DNA from: Lachnospiraceae bacterium M18-1
Lineage (GTDB): Bacteria > Bacillota > Clostridia > Lachnospirales > Lachnospiraceae
DNA: 64,000 nt
Direction: 5' to 3'
Assembly: GCA_000403295.2 (NCBI GenBank)
Contig: KE159605.1
Location: forward strand, 1,149,409-1,213,408
Part shown: positions 1-9,079 of the stretch, one piece after another
Position numbering within the stretch: the stretch's first letter is position 1
Layout of the letters: the number at the start of each line of letters is the position of its first letter
Program-made: the position numbers and the translations under genes
Notes under the pieces: model-generated
Databases searched by the model: none
Told to the model about the DNA's origin: nothing
What the model saw: only the letters and a program-made list of their open reading frames with translations

Positions 1-925
1 TACGACAAAGGCGGCATATTTATGTTCAACCCTGATTCATGGCAGTCCCATGCAAAGTATCACAACATTTTTTAACATTTAAAAGCACGGTTCCCTTCTC
101 AAAATGCGGATGCTTCTTTGGAGTCGCTACTCTAAAGAACGTGAAAACTGATGTCACTCAATCTGGATCCCGTTGTGGATTGTCTCTCCCAGTACTACTC
201 CCACACCGGACGCCCTGCAAAGAACTAGGCACAGATCCTGTATTCTTTTATGCTCTTCAACCGTACTGATGCCAAACTCAGCCTCACTTCTTGGGTGGAA
301 GATGTCCTGCCAAAAGTTCCTGTGCTGTTCGCTCTCATTGGATGCCCCAGCGTGAATTCCCTTCCGCCTCTGGGCTCCTATTTCGATTTTATGAACCGGT
401 TTTGGGGCGACCCCGGGAAGCAATATGCCCGTTCTCTCTTCTCCCCAGGGGGAGAATGGAAAGAAACCAAAGAAGGAACTCGGGGATGACGGCTAACTGG
501 TGGAATCTATTCTCAATGAAACAGCGCTTTCTAATGCTTATCAGGATGACCTCCAGAACATTTTTTATCTGGTCGCCGTCCTGCTTTCCTTCAGAAACGG
601 GCTTCATCCCGAAAAAAAATCTCACAGTTTCTTGGGATAGGACTGCTGTGGCTGTCCATATGAATCCCTTTGGCTGCAAGCCAAAACATCCTAAAAATCC
701 TGCCCAATCCATCAGCGGCATGTGACATTATTCCGACCCGGATGCCGAATGGGGGTAGGACAATTATGAAAAAACTGGTACTATAGGCATTGCTGTACTC
801 TGAAATGCGGTCGGGTGTATTCCTGTCCTTACGCAGATACCTGCTCACCCAGTAGCTCTGGTCGTACCGTCTACGTAAAGAACCACGGCAATCAGCATTT
901 TCTCCCCGTATCCCAAGGGATTTTT
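1..925 (+). pseudogene. Degenerate DDE-type transposase remnant
   Basis: No frame stays open. Successive frames on the plus strand give pieces that look like one clostridial DDE transposase: an N-terminal segment with SHTGRPAKN and AQILYSF (about 155-250), then LIGC..SLPPLGSYFDFMNRFW (about 330-410), a segment with LTVSWDRTAVAVH (about 620-665), and a cysteine-containing piece YSCPYADTC (about 817-845). At least three frameshifts or stops separate them. The start of the gene lies left of the window or is lost. The insertion-sequence family is not certain; the family resemblance is from memory of similar transposases. It cannot be functional as it stands. Confidence 0.6.
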
Positions 926-1629
926 AAGATAAAACTCCCATGTATTTACACAAAATACTTAATATCTCCCGAACATCGTATTTCAACTGACCAAATAATT
1001 TCTTTTTTCAGTATTTTGGTATGAATACGATTTGATACTGACATTTCCATCCCATATGTAATAAACTTTTACAATTATAATCAAGAGTCTCTCTCCAAAA
1101 AGGCCTTGATTTTTAGGCCTTTTTCGGCTTCCCGTTTAGTCCTGCTATTAGTTATCGAGTATGAAAGCTTTCATGATCATTTGTTCGGAGCCGCCGCATG
1201 ACCACAAACATGAAAATCAGTCCCTGTTTTTGCGAAATTAACGTATAAAGAAACTCAAAAAGATAATAACTGAAATATGTACTGTATTACTACAAACCAT
1301 AGATTTACAATTTTCTCATATCGCGCTTCGCCCCCTCATAAAAGCTCATTTTTTTGACTACATAATGCTTCCCAGATATTTTTGCAAAATAAAAACAGGC
1401 AAAATAATCCTTTAATCATTTAAAGGATTGGATTACCTGTACTCATCATTTCAACGCCATATAGAAATAATACCATAATCGACACAATTCTACAATATTC
1501 TGTTTACTATTTTGAATTTTATTTATCGTGTTTCAAATTGAGTCAACAAACATTTGATAAACGGTAGATAGTCCGTATCTATACAAAACTGGAGCAAACC
1601 TGTATGATAGAGACAGATTTGCTCCAGCC
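926..1629. other. Non-coding stretch between transposase remnants
   Basis: This AT-rich stretch holds no convincing gene. The only clear structure is the hairpin at 1098-1125, listed separately. The rest is probably debris from the flanking insertion sequences. Confidence 0.5.
1098..1125. terminator. Bidirectional intrinsic terminator
   Basis: A perfect 10-bp inverted repeat, AAAAAGGCCT and AGGCCTTTTT, is separated by 8 bases. The A and T runs at its ends allow termination on either strand. No intact gene now feeds into it. Confidence 0.6.
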
Positions 1630-1911
1630 TTATTTCACTTCATCTTTACCGGGTTTCCGGCAGTTTGCTGGGAGGTTTGGTGACCAAGAGAGCAGGTCGT
1701 CCAGAAAACTGTAGTCAGCATCGTCCAAATGCTTTGGGATTTCGGTAAGCAGATATTCAAAATAATCATATGGTTTCAGATTGTTTGCCTTTGCAGTCTC
1801 GGCTATGCTGTAAATGATTGTGCTGGATTTTGCACCGGCAACCGTATCGATCATCACCCAGTTCTTCCTTCCGATACAGAACCCACGGATTGACTGTTCG
1901 GCCATTCGCAA
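1630..1911 (-). pseudogene. IS66-family transposase, C-terminal fragment
   Basis: The 93 codons match the C-terminal part of IS66 TnpC transposases: a GRKNW motif, GAKSSTIIYSIAETAKANNLKP, a YLLTEIPKH segment and a final DDLLSWSPNLP stretch. The catalytic DDE core and N-terminal zinc-binding region are missing. Homology starts abruptly near 1911, where it meets a second IS66 fragment on the opposite strand. This is a relic, not a mobile unit. Confidence 0.8.
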
Positions 1912-1925
1912 CTGGACGAAAGTCC

Positions 1926-2150
1926 TAGCTGTTTTTGGACACGCCGGAGGGAGCGAGATCCAGTGGGATCATCTATTCCCTAGTGGAATCAGCGAAGCAA
2001 AACCATTTGGATGTATTTCGGTATCTATCGTATCTGTTAGAAAAGATGCCGGAAATAGATTATCAGTATCAAACGGAGCCCCACATTTTGGATCCATATC
2101 TGCCGTGGTCTAGAGAACTTCCGGAATCCTGCAGATTCAAAAAAAGAAGA
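1926..2150 (+). pseudogene. IS66-family transposase, C-terminal fragment (second copy)
   Basis: Plus-strand codons from about 1929 read LFLDTPEGARSSGIIYSL, then SAKQNHLDVFRYLSYLLEKMP and DPYLPWSRELPESC. This is the same C-terminal IS66 segment as the minus-strand fragment at 1630-1911 but from a different lineage: the two differ at most variable positions. An in-frame stop at 1926-1928 marks the break. The head-to-head arrangement means both transposases lost their 5' halves, probably by inversion or deletion between two IS66 copies. Confidence 0.75.
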
Positions 2151-2490
2151 AATGAGCTATTGTGGATTGTTACCATAGCAGCTCATTTTTTGCAATACGG
2201 TTTCTTTTGTATCACTTACTATATATGCTGTATTTCAGCAAGATATCCAGACAATAATGACTGGATATTCATTGGCATAAGACATGCTCCTTCTTTTAAC
2301 AACAGTATAACCCTGCTTCCACAAAAACACAATGTCTGTATCCAGCCTATTGCAATAATTCCATACTGATATAGGAACACAAGATCACCTTGCAACATTC
2401 ACTGACCAATACTCCACACCCGCCCAATTACACGAATAAAGTCACCTATCCACCTATTTTCACCACATCCAACCAGTGCTATTCTTTCCG
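2151..2490. other. Non-coding stretch with IS66-adjacent hairpin
   Basis: No gene is supported. An imperfect hairpin (TGAGCT ... AGCTCA followed by T residues, 2153-2190) follows the IS66 fragment and may have been its terminator. The right part holds a 21-nt sequence repeated at 41397-41417. Confidence 0.45.
2425..2445 (+). repeat. 21-nt direct repeat shared with 41397-41417
   Basis: These 21 bases recur identically, in the same orientation, at 41397-41417. Just upstream of each copy is GACCAATAC (2404-2412 and 41388-41396). At 41.4 kb the repeat sits between a uvrB fragment and an integrase gene; here it lies about 115 bp beyond the other uvrB fragment. It may be an integrase arm-type site or a remnant of another element end. 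Confidence 0.55.
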
Positions 2491-2560
2491 TTATGTCACC
2501 TCTAAGGACGCATAAATGGACAAATCAGCACCAAATAACCCCCATTTTCCACCATTTTCG

Positions 2561-2568
2561 TAGTAGGA
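2561..2568. other. Candidate attachment core, integrase-side end of element A
   Basis: TAGTAGGA is the last sequence shared by the two uvrB fragments of this window before they diverge (the other copy is 41013-41020). To its right both read as uvrB codons for FVSYY on the minus strand; to its left the sequences are unrelated. This is what a site-specific crossover inside uvrB would leave. The octamer is the minimal shared core; the true core could be longer. Confidence 0.6.
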
Positions 2569-2832
2569 GACAAAATACTCCACTGCATTCTCCGGGAAAT
2601 ATTCCTTGAACTCGCCGTACAGTTGGGCAGCAAGTGTCTTATTGTGCGCTATTACTAAAGTAGGTTTCCCTAACTGCTGTATGACATTTGCCATGGTAAA
2701 TGTCTTTCCAGAACCCGTGACCCCTAGTAAAGTCTGGAATTGGTTGCCTTCCTTGAAGCCTTTCACAAGGGCTTCTATGGCCTGCGGCTGATCCCCTGTG
2801 GGTTGGTATTCACTGTGCAATTTGAACAACAT
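2561..2832 (-). pseudogene. uvrB: uvrB 5' fragment (excinuclease ABC subunit B), element A end
   Basis: About 90 codons match the UvrB N-terminus: [11 protein letters not shown], the Walker A region [33 protein letters not shown] and AVEYFVSYY. Homology stops there, and the frame runs on through 23 unrelated residues to a stop at 2491. UvrB is normally about 660 residues, so this piece has no helicase or UvrA-binding parts. The start at 2832 has an upstream GGAGGTGA. It sits immediately downstream of the integrase operon on the same strand, as expected if the element carries a replacement uvrB 5' end. Confidence 0.88.
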
Positions 2833-2885
2833 GGGATTAAGTTCACCTCCAAATTCTATAGTAAAAAAGTTCGTCTATTCGCCAG

Positions 2886-2975
2886 AAATTCGTCGAGGCA
2901 CATATTCCATTTTCTGAAAAATGCCCCTTCGACGAATTTTGGTTACTCAGCTCTATTTTCCGTACTATACGGAAA
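2886..2975. repeat. Two inverted repeats in the uvrB leader region
   Basis: AAATTCGTCGA (2886-2896) has its exact reverse complement at 2929-2939. A second perfect repeat, TTTCCGTA and TACGGAAA around CTA, lies at 2957-2975. Both lie between the uvrB promoter and start codon and are not seen upstream of the second uvrB fragment. They may be integrase or regulator sites, or leader RNA structures. Confidence 0.5.
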
Positions 2976-3035
2976 TAGTAAACTCACACGTACAAATTGA
3001 AAAACAAATCCTAATTTAATTAAAAACTGAATTTG

Positions 3036-3087
3036 ATTATATCATACCGTTTTCCATTTGTCTATACAAAAGCAAAACATTTGTTCG
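3036..3087 (-). promoter_or_regulatory. uvrB promoter with LexA-type SOS box
   Basis: Reading leftward, TAGACA (3059-3064) and TATAAT (3036-3041) are 17 bp apart and form a good sigma-A promoter. Immediately upstream, 3074-3087 reads CGAACAAATGTTTT on the minus strand, close to the Gram-positive LexA consensus CGAACRNRYGTTY. UvrB is SOS-regulated in Bacillus, so the box fits the gene. A similar box lies the same distance from the second uvrB fragment. Confidence 0.65.
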
Positions 3088-3129
3088 CTCCTCAAATAAT
3101 AGATGAGCATATGATTTATACGCCCTTAA

Positions 3130-4452
3130 TTAAGTCTTGTTTCTCTCCTGGCTCTTCCCTTTTGGCAAGTATTTATCCATATCAATTATGATATCCTGCA
3201 CACTATTTTTTACAATGTTACCGTTAGATTTTTCAGGCATAACTTCATCCATATAAGTAAGCAGTTCTGGAATTTCTTCCGGAATGATATTTGCATTATC
3301 ACCGTACACATCCATTGTAATAAGCTCCTTCGCATGTCCCATCAGTTTGGATACGGCTTTCGGATTAAAATCTTTCTTCAATAACAACGTACAATATGTA
3401 CTACGCAAATCATGCCAACGGATATCTGGTAATCCCGCTCTCTTCAACAGTTCCTTGTAATGTTTCCAATGAAAGTCTTTCGATCTTGGTCTTCCGCTGT
3501 AGCTGGAGCAACAAATATAACCATTATCCTGAAAAATAGTACGTCTGCGGCTTTTGTACTGTTCATATTTCTTTCTCTCTTCCAGAATGGCCTCAAATAC
3601 ATAGTCTGGTATAGGAAGCACCCTTTTACTGGATGGAGTTTTTAAAGGCAGTTCCTTTTTTGTCATTTTCTCTCGCTTACTGTTCGGGGTTCTATCTAAT
3701 TCCTTTCCAAGCTGCCGCTCTACCGTTAATGTCCGATTGATATAATCTACATCCGTATATTTTACTGCATTTATTTCCTGTCTCCGCAGTCCCATAAGCA
3801 CATTAAATAGCACCTGCATATGTATCGGAGTATCCTTGCTTTCTTCCAAAAGCAATAAAATCTGATTCATATTCAGTGTTTTCGCAGTATCAATATTTCT
3901 TGTATGGTAAGATTTCGCCTTCACTGTTTTTGGTAAATCTATCCCCTCTGTCGGACTCATAGAAATCAACTTATGACTTACTGCATAATGAAATGAAACA
4001 TTCATTACTGTTTTTACCTGCCGTACAATAGATTTGGAATACTCAGCACGGTTTTTATAAAGCCTTTGAACGTCTCCTTTATTTACCTCCGTCAGTTTCT
4101 TGCTCCCTATCGCCGGATTAATATGATTGCGGACGATACTGGAATAAGATTCATAGGTATTACTGCTCTGCACTCTTTTCCGGATATCATATTCAAGCCA
4201 GTAATCCAAAAAGTCCCTTACTTTCACATTGTCATTCACTACATAACTTCCATTGGCAAGCTCTCTTATTGTAATTTTTCTTGCATCTTCTGCTTCCTTC
4301 TTTGTTTCAAATCCAGAATACATCCTCATATGTTTCGTGCCGTCCATAAACTTCAAGACGACGCGATAAGCAAATTTACTTCGGTCAATTCTTTTGAATA
4401 CTGATTGCACATCCCAGTCAATATAATTCTGCAATTCCAGACTAAACATCAT
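3130..4452 (-). CDS. Tyrosine recombinase (integrase 1 of element A)
   Basis: A phage-type site-specific integrase of about 440 residues. The N-terminal part carries an arm-binding and SAM-like region (FLDYWLEYDIRKR...). The catalytic domain shows the first arginine in LMGLRRQEIN, the H-x-x-R box in WHDLRSTYCTLL, and the last histidine and nucleophilic tyrosine in MGHAKELITMDVYGD. The start at 4452 is chosen because AAGGAG lies 7 nt upstream; an in-frame ATG at 4485 lacks one. It follows a second recombinase by about 50 bp and faces the uvrB fragment. It is homologous to the recombinase at 41620-43017. The pair probably acts jointly in excision and insertion. Confidence 0.92.
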   Translation of the reverse strand: MMFSLELQNYIDWDVQSVFKRIDRSKFAYRVVLKFMDGTKHMRMYSGFETKKEAEDARKITIRELANGSYVVNDNVKVRDFLDYWLEYDIRKRVQSSNTYESYSSIVRNHINPAIGSKKLTEVNKGDVQRLYKNRAEYSKSIVRQVKTVMNVSFHYAVSHKLISMSPTEGIDLPKTVKAKSYHTRNIDTAKTLNMNQILLLLEESKDTPIHMQVLFNVLMGLRRQEINAVKYTDVDYINRTLTVERQLGKELDRTPNSKREKMTKKELPLKTPSSKRVLPIPDYVFEAILEERKKYEQYKSRRRTIFQDNGYICCSSYSGRPRSKDFHWKHYKELLKRAGLPDIRWHDLRSTYCTLLLKKDFNPKAVSKLMGHAKELITMDVYGDNANIIPEEIPELLTYMDEVMPEKSNGNIVKNSVQDIIIDMDKYLPKGKSQERNKT

Positions 4453-4503
4453 CACTCTTCTCCTTTTCGCCCTATTTTGAGACATATATAAATAGATATG
4501 TCT

Positions 4504-5676
4504 TTAGGTATTTCCTCCTTCCGGTACAAATGAATCATTTATAAAACTCATAATCCGCTCCTGCTCATCCATAACCTCACAGTAATACTCGAAAGTTGTA
4601 TGGATACTGCTATGCCCAAGCAGGGCGCTGACTTTAACAAGCGGAACACCCTGTTCTGTAAGAATGGTTGCATACATATGCCGTAAACTATGTACCGTCA
4701 AGTGCGGCAATCCATTTCTACTACACAGCTTCGTTAAAGCATTGTTAAATGAAGATGCTGAATGTGATAATCCATTTACCGTACAGGAAATATAATCTTT
4801 GTCTATATATTTCTCACCAAGTAGTTCCTTCCTCAAATCGTTCTGTCTTTTTCTCTCCATTACTTCATTCATAATAGCTTCGGGTACTCGTAATGTCCGA
4901 TAACTATTCTCTGTTTTCGGCGCTTTCTCCACAAGCTGATACTTCACTATTTTAAAATCACCACCTAACATGACCGGATCAGTCGTTATCTGTCTTGATA
5001 TCCTGACGGTCCTGTTTTCCACATCAAAATCTTCATATTTTAATCCGCTGATCTCACCTTTGCGCAATCCCATGAACAGTCCAAACAGAATCTCCAGATA
5101 CCAGTTACTTTCTGATGCTTTTTCCAGAAAAAACTTCATCCGTTCTTTACTTAGTACAAAGATTTTAGGTTTCCGTCGCCGATAAGGTTTCGTATCTGGA
5201 ATCGGGTTATGATGCAAATACCCCTGTGCTACCGCATCTTTTATAGCAATATTCAAAAGTTCCCTGCATTTGTTTCCGGCAGATTCACATGCTTTTGAAG
5301 CTGTCTCTAATAATGCGTTCAAATATTCCACATTCACATAACGTAGTTTTATCCCTTGATTCATATTCGGGATAAGCAGGTCATACAGCACATAAGAAGC
5401 AAGCATACGGGTTGTATTTTCGATTCTCGCACTGTAGATTTCTTCCAGCCAGTAAATCAAATAATCCTTTAAGTCAAAATCTGCAGATGAAGAAACTTGG
5501 TAAGCCCGATAGGCTCTTTTATATTCTTCCTCATATTTGCGGTAACTTGCTTCTGCTTCTTTGGCTGACATAAAGCCGCCCTTTTTGGAATACTTCGTTG
5601 TACCATCTTCTTGCATCAGCTTGATACGGTGGTACCAACTGCCCGCCTCGAAGAAGGCAACACCCTTATTTCCCAT
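4504..5676 (-). CDS. Tyrosine recombinase (integrase 2 of element A)
   Basis: About 390 residues with a complete tyrosine-recombinase catalytic set: GLRKGEISGLKY, VHSLRHMYATIL and LLGHSSIHTTFEYYCEV. The N-terminal region (SWYHRIKLMQEDGTTKYSKKGGF) resembles other clostridial integrases with an arm-binding fold. The start at 5676 follows GGAGGTGA. It is clearly different from integrase 1 but homologous to the recombinase at 43029-44207, so the two elements carry the same ordered pair. Genes with two adjacent, non-identical tyrosine recombinases often need both enzymes for integration. Confidence 0.92.
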   Translation of the reverse strand: MGNKGVAFFEAGSWYHRIKLMQEDGTTKYSKKGGFMSAKEAEASYRKYEEEYKRAYRAYQVSSSADFDLKDYLIYWLEEIYSARIENTTRMLASYVLYDLLIPNMNQGIKLRYVNVEYLNALLETASKACESAGNKCRELLNIAIKDAVAQGYLHHNPIPDTKPYRRRKPKIFVLSKERMKFFLEKASESNWYLEILFGLFMGLRKGEISGLKYEDFDVENRTVRISRQITTDPVMLGGDFKIVKYQLVEKAPKTENSYRTLRVPEAIMNEVMERKRQNDLRKELLGEKYIDKDYISCTVNGLSHSASSFNNALTKLCSRNGLPHLTVHSLRHMYATILTEQGVPLVKVSALLGHSSIHTTFEYYCEVMDEQERIMSFINDSFVPEGGNT

Positions 5677-5746
5677 CAGGCTCACCTCCTAGTTTTTTTA
5701 ATTTCTATGGTCTGATTCCCCACAGCAAGCTATGGGAAATCAGATT

Positions 5747-5938
5747 TTAAATTGCTGTCCGTAACCAATCGTCAAAAGATTTTTTTAGAACACGCACTGA
5801 ACTCCCGATTTTAATTACGCGGAAGGGCGGATTCTTTCCTTGTTGTCTATAAACCTGATTTAAAAAATCGTAGGTTTTCGTTTTGCCTAAGCCTAAAGCT
5901 TTTTGGATGTCTGATGCCATATATACCTGCTGTTCCAT
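5747..5938 (-). CDS. Excisionase-like small HTH protein
   Basis: A 63-residue protein with an N-terminal winged-helix/MerR-like helix-turn-helix (YMASDIQKALGLGKTKTYDFLNQV) followed by FRVIKIGSSVRVLKKSFDDWL, the pattern of excisionase-family DNA-binding proteins. It is upstream of the two recombinases on the same strand and has an equivalent at 44219-44419 in element B. Its likely role is to bend attachment-site DNA and favour excision. A GGAGG site lies just upstream. Confidence 0.82.
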   Translation of the reverse strand: MEQQVYMASDIQKALGLGKTKTYDFLNQVYRQQGKNPPFRVIKIGSSVRVLKKSFDDWLRTAI

Positions 5939-5966
5939 TATATATACCTCCTCTGAAAGTTTAACT

Positions 5967-7013
5967 TTATATCCTCATCAACACATTGCTTTGTCCCTGA
6001 TAGTCTGAACTTGTGATAATCGGTTGATGGACTGAGCGCCCGGCAATCTCTAAAGCACCGACTGTGATTGCTTGTCCAACACGTAATCGTGAAAGTTCAT
6101 ACGCCCATTTTTCTTTATGCTTAGGCTCGATTAAATCTGCTACTTTCTTAACATCCGTTACACTTTGTACAAAAAATAGTTTCGTCGCAGCCTGATTTAT
6201 CACCGCAAGCTCTTTTTTATTAAAAATGGTCAAAGTTTGTGTACCAAGAATAAGTTGAACACCATATTTACGCACTTCTGTCAACATCTGAAATAGTATT
6301 GTTCCCTGCTGAAAGTTAAAATTTTGGAATTCATCCAGCACCAGTGTAAACCTACTTTTTGCACTTCCCTCTATCCTCATTTTTCTCCATAATACACTTA
6401 GTATGATCTCCACAACACGTTTTTGGGTTTTTGGGTTTATTCCCTGCAACGAAATAATGTTAATCTTCCCAGCTTCAATTTTTTTCGTACTCCTTCGAAA
6501 AATATTCCCCTCCAAAACGGAGCATAAATGATTGTATGCTCCCATTGCCGCAGAACTATCCTGTTCTGATAAGCCATATAAAATTGCTTCGGTATCAGAT
6601 GTAAAATTTTCACGATTCTTTATTGCAAACTGAATTGCTTTTCGAACTGAGCCAAGCTGTACTGCCCCACGCATCTCCCTCGGACAAATCGTTTCCATTA
6701 CATGTTGAACCAAGTTCATCATTGATTCCCTCCTTTCCTTTACCAGAGACATATCAAGGAATTTGATATCCAATCCTTCCTTCTGTGCCGAAATATGATT
6801 GATCAATCCTTCCTGTATTTCTAAATGAGTGCCGTCCATATCGAAAGCCAGTATAGTCCCCCCCTGCTCAATAATATGTCGCTCCATATCTGCAATGCGG
6901 ACAGATTTTCCTGAGCCGCTGATTCCTGTAATAATCACGTGTTGATTCGGTGAATCTTTCCCGATAAAAACGTCTTTCCTCTGTGAAATTTTCCCTACAT
7001 AATTTCCGCACAC
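5967..7013 (-). CDS. HerA/VirD4-like P-loop ATPase
   Basis: 348 residues. A Walker A motif GISGSGKS lies at about residues 30-37, a possible second acidic loop (FDMDGTH) near 58-64, and a Walker B motif FTLVLDEFQNF near 240. A GTQTLTIF sensor-like segment and a late arginine-rich region follow. The order resembles FtsK/HerA/TraG-type DNA-pumping ATPases, but there is no membrane segment, so a conjugative coupling protein would have to be cytosolic. The start is GTG at 7013 after GAGGAGG, overlapping the upstream gene by 19 nt, which implies translational coupling. It may move element DNA or power a defence-type complex with its two partners. Confidence 0.75.
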   Translation of the reverse strand: MCGNYVGKISQRKDVFIGKDSPNQHVIITGISGSGKSVRIADMERHIIEQGGTILAFDMDGTHLEIQEGLINHISAQKEGLDIKFLDMSLVKERRESMMNLVQHVMETICPREMRGAVQLGSVRKAIQFAIKNRENFTSDTEAILYGLSEQDSSAAMGAYNHLCSVLEGNIFRRSTKKIEAGKINIISLQGINPKTQKRVVEIILSVLWRKMRIEGSAKSRFTLVLDEFQNFNFQQGTILFQMLTEVRKYGVQLILGTQTLTIFNKKELAVINQAATKLFFVQSVTDVKKVADLIEPKHKEKWAYELSRLRVGQAITVGALEIAGRSVHQPIITSSDYQGQSNVLMRI

Positions 7014-8116
7014 ACTACTACCTCCTCACTCTTTTTATTCTCCGAAACAACTTCAAAAACATCCTCCAACCGGAGATTTTCCGGCGAAAGTATCTTATCC
7101 TTATAAACCCACAAAAACCTAAGACGCTCCTTTTGTTTATGCTCATAATAAATTGTTTTTTTCGATGTATAATCTGCAGAATCACACTTTATGATCCCCT
7201 CCGATTTCAGCCTTTTTTTTAACTCCGTTTCTGACATCGTTCCAATTAGTGATGAACATATTTCCATAAATAATTCCGGCGGAAAATAGTAAAACTGATG
7301 ATCGTACAACACAGCACATTTTGCTTTTAATGACTCATATGCTTTTTCATCTATATAATTGACATTTGCTATTTTTACACCTTTTTCTGCCCATGAAAAA
7401 TCCCAAATTAATTCCGAGATTAATTCTGGAATGTCATCTCCACTTGAAAATTTTGGAATTTCTTCAAAACGTTTAAGTGTTTCTCGCAAGTAGTTTTCCA
7501 AAAATGTGAAAGCCTCTCGTTCAGAATAATTTTTTCTCAAATATTTTGCATACACACTACCTATTGCCACAAAAAATTTGAAAGAATTTTTCATCTCAAT
7601 GCTGCCGGTATATTCCGTACATGCAATACTGCTTTGCAGATTCTCCAAGGTTTCACATATCTCCGACACATTTTGAATAAGATATTTTTGGAAATCTATT
7701 CTTTTGTCATAGAATCCAATTTCAAGTTCGGATTTGTGGAGCCGGAAAATATGTTTTCTACTTCGCAAATATTCCGGAAGAACTCCACCACTAATTATTA
7801 TGGGTAGAAAATCCTGTTCCTGCAAAAACTCAATAACCTCTTCTTCTGTGGTGGTTTTACTTACAACCAAAAATATACAGCAGTAATTCCCAGGATGTTT
7901 TTTTCTTTTTTTCCAACTAGTTGCTTTACAGCCATTCAACGTTTTCATGCAATAATCAGAAATAAAATTTCCAGCCAATATTTCATTGTCAGCAACAATT
8001 ACAATCCCTTCATCCAAAAAGCCTCCAAAATCTTTCATTATAAAGCGTAAAAAACTGCCGGTATAGATTGAGATTGATGTCCAATTCACTTTGATCTCTT
8101 CAAAATATCTTTCCAT
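6995..8116 (-). CDS. Hypothetical protein, partner of the HerA-like ATPase
   Basis: 373 residues, function not recognised. No signal peptide or clear membrane helix is visible. The N-terminal third is hydrophobic-strand rich (GIVIVADNEILAGNFI, CCIFLVV, LPIIISGG), suggesting an alpha/beta fold without an intact P-loop. The C-terminal part (LKKRLKSEGIIKCDSADYTSKK...) looks like a winged helix. The arrangement is reminiscent of the second half of DUF927-type helicase-associated proteins, but that is only an impression. It overlaps both neighbours (31 nt upstream, 19 nt downstream), so the three proteins are probably made in fixed proportion. Confidence 0.6.
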   Translation of the reverse strand: MERYFEEIKVNWTSISIYTGSFLRFIMKDFGGFLDEGIVIVADNEILAGNFISDYCMKTLNGCKATSWKKRKKHPGNYCCIFLVVSKTTTEEEVIEFLQEQDFLPIIISGGVLPEYLRSRKHIFRLHKSELEIGFYDKRIDFQKYLIQNVSEICETLENLQSSIACTEYTGSIEMKNSFKFFVAIGSVYAKYLRKNYSEREAFTFLENYLRETLKRFEEIPKFSSGDDIPELISELIWDFSWAEKGVKIANVNYIDEKAYESLKAKCAVLYDHQFYYFPPELFMEICSSLIGTMSETELKKRLKSEGIIKCDSADYTSKKTIYYEHKQKERLRFLWVYKDKILSPENLRLEDVFEVVSENKKSEEVVVCAEIM

Positions 8117-8862
8117 AACAAAGTCCCCTCCAATATAAATTTATACCTCTGTTCTTCATCTCGAATCCATCCTATATTTTCCGGAATGATTATTTCCTTT
8201 TTGCACAGAGAAAGCGCTTTTATCCAAAATTCAAGCAAAATATTTCGCCTTTCCGTTTGCTTATTAGCATAAATCATTCCTTTCGCTTCTGCTATTTTTT
8301 CCAGCAAATAGTTATTTTTTCCGGCTTTTCTGGCATCCAAATAAATTTCTTTTTTTTCTGAATCTACAGATAAAATCAATAAATAAAATCCCTCATCTCC
8401 GTTTGAACTCTTCAATTTACAAATTTCATAAAAATGAAAATTTGTAATTATACGTTGAGGAATATCCACAAATAAATTTTTTGTTTGCATGCTCAGTTCC
8501 CCATCTGCCCTGATTATCAATTCATCATAACTTGCCCTTCTAGCTTCTTTGGCATATTCATTTAGCAGTAACCTTTTTTGAGCTAAATTTATGCGTTCCT
8601 CATTAAGAAAGCGCTCCTTGAGAACAGTTTTCTCAATTTCGACTCGGCTCTTTTCCTGTAAAAATCGAATTTCTTCCTGGTCTTTGAAATACTGTTTTGC
8701 GAACATTTGTCCATTTGCCGATTGTATCCCTAAATTTTCTTGATATGGTTGATACGGTTGATAAGAATTTGCAGCCGTAACAACATTTTGAGAATTTGGC
8801 CAGATTTGTCCCTTGTCCAGATAACGCTGGTCCACCACGAAAGGAATTTTTTTTGCTTCCAC
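8086..8862 (-). CDS. Hypothetical protein, first gene of the three-gene ATPase operon
   Basis: 258 residues starting with GTG at 8862, 7 nt after GGAGG. Residues 30-45 are rich in Tyr, Pro and Gln; residues 60-115 form a charged helical, probably coiled-coil, region. The C-terminal half (FHFYEICKLKSS..., YLDARKAGKNNYLLEKIA, PENIGWIRDEEQRYKFI) recalls the beta-rich front half of DUF927 proteins, with the typical GW-x-x-D motif. Together with the next gene it could be a split DUF927-like factor. Assignment is tentative; no enzymatic motif is visible. Confidence 0.6.
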   Translation of the reverse strand: MEAKKIPFVVDQRYLDKGQIWPNSQNVVTAANSYQPYQPYQENLGIQSANGQMFAKQYFKDQEEIRFLQEKSRVEIEKTVLKERFLNEERINLAQKRLLLNEYAKEARRASYDELIIRADGELSMQTKNLFVDIPQRIITNFHFYEICKLKSSNGDEGFYLLILSVDSEKKEIYLDARKAGKNNYLLEKIAEAKGMIYANKQTERRNILLEFWIKALSLCKKEIIIPENIGWIRDEEQRYKFILEGTLLWKDILKRSK

Positions 8863-9079
8863 TTTCTTTCCTCCTTCTGCCCGGATTTCTTCTCAAATCA
8901 TTTTAAAAATTCTTAAAAACCCTAAATTTTTCGCCTTTTCGAATTTTTTTGAATTTTTGTTGCTTATATCCGGGCTTTTTTGTACAATATTATTAAACTA
9001 TAATTAGCAAATTTTAAGAACTCTAAAATCACGAAATTTTATTTTATATCTTGATTTTTTTAAGACTAGGAGGTATAAT
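8863..9079. promoter_or_regulatory. Divergent promoter region between ATPase operon and 504-residue orphan
   Basis: 217 very AT-rich bases separate two divergent genes. On the plus strand TATAAT occurs at 8998-9003 ahead of the AGGAGG at 9068-9073. No convincing -35 box at the right distance was found, and no operator repeat is obvious. Confidence 0.4.

Noticed and set aside
2491..2560. Continuation of the uvrB frame to the stop at 2491
   Set aside because: These 23 residues do not match UvrB; the frame is open by chance after the crossover point.
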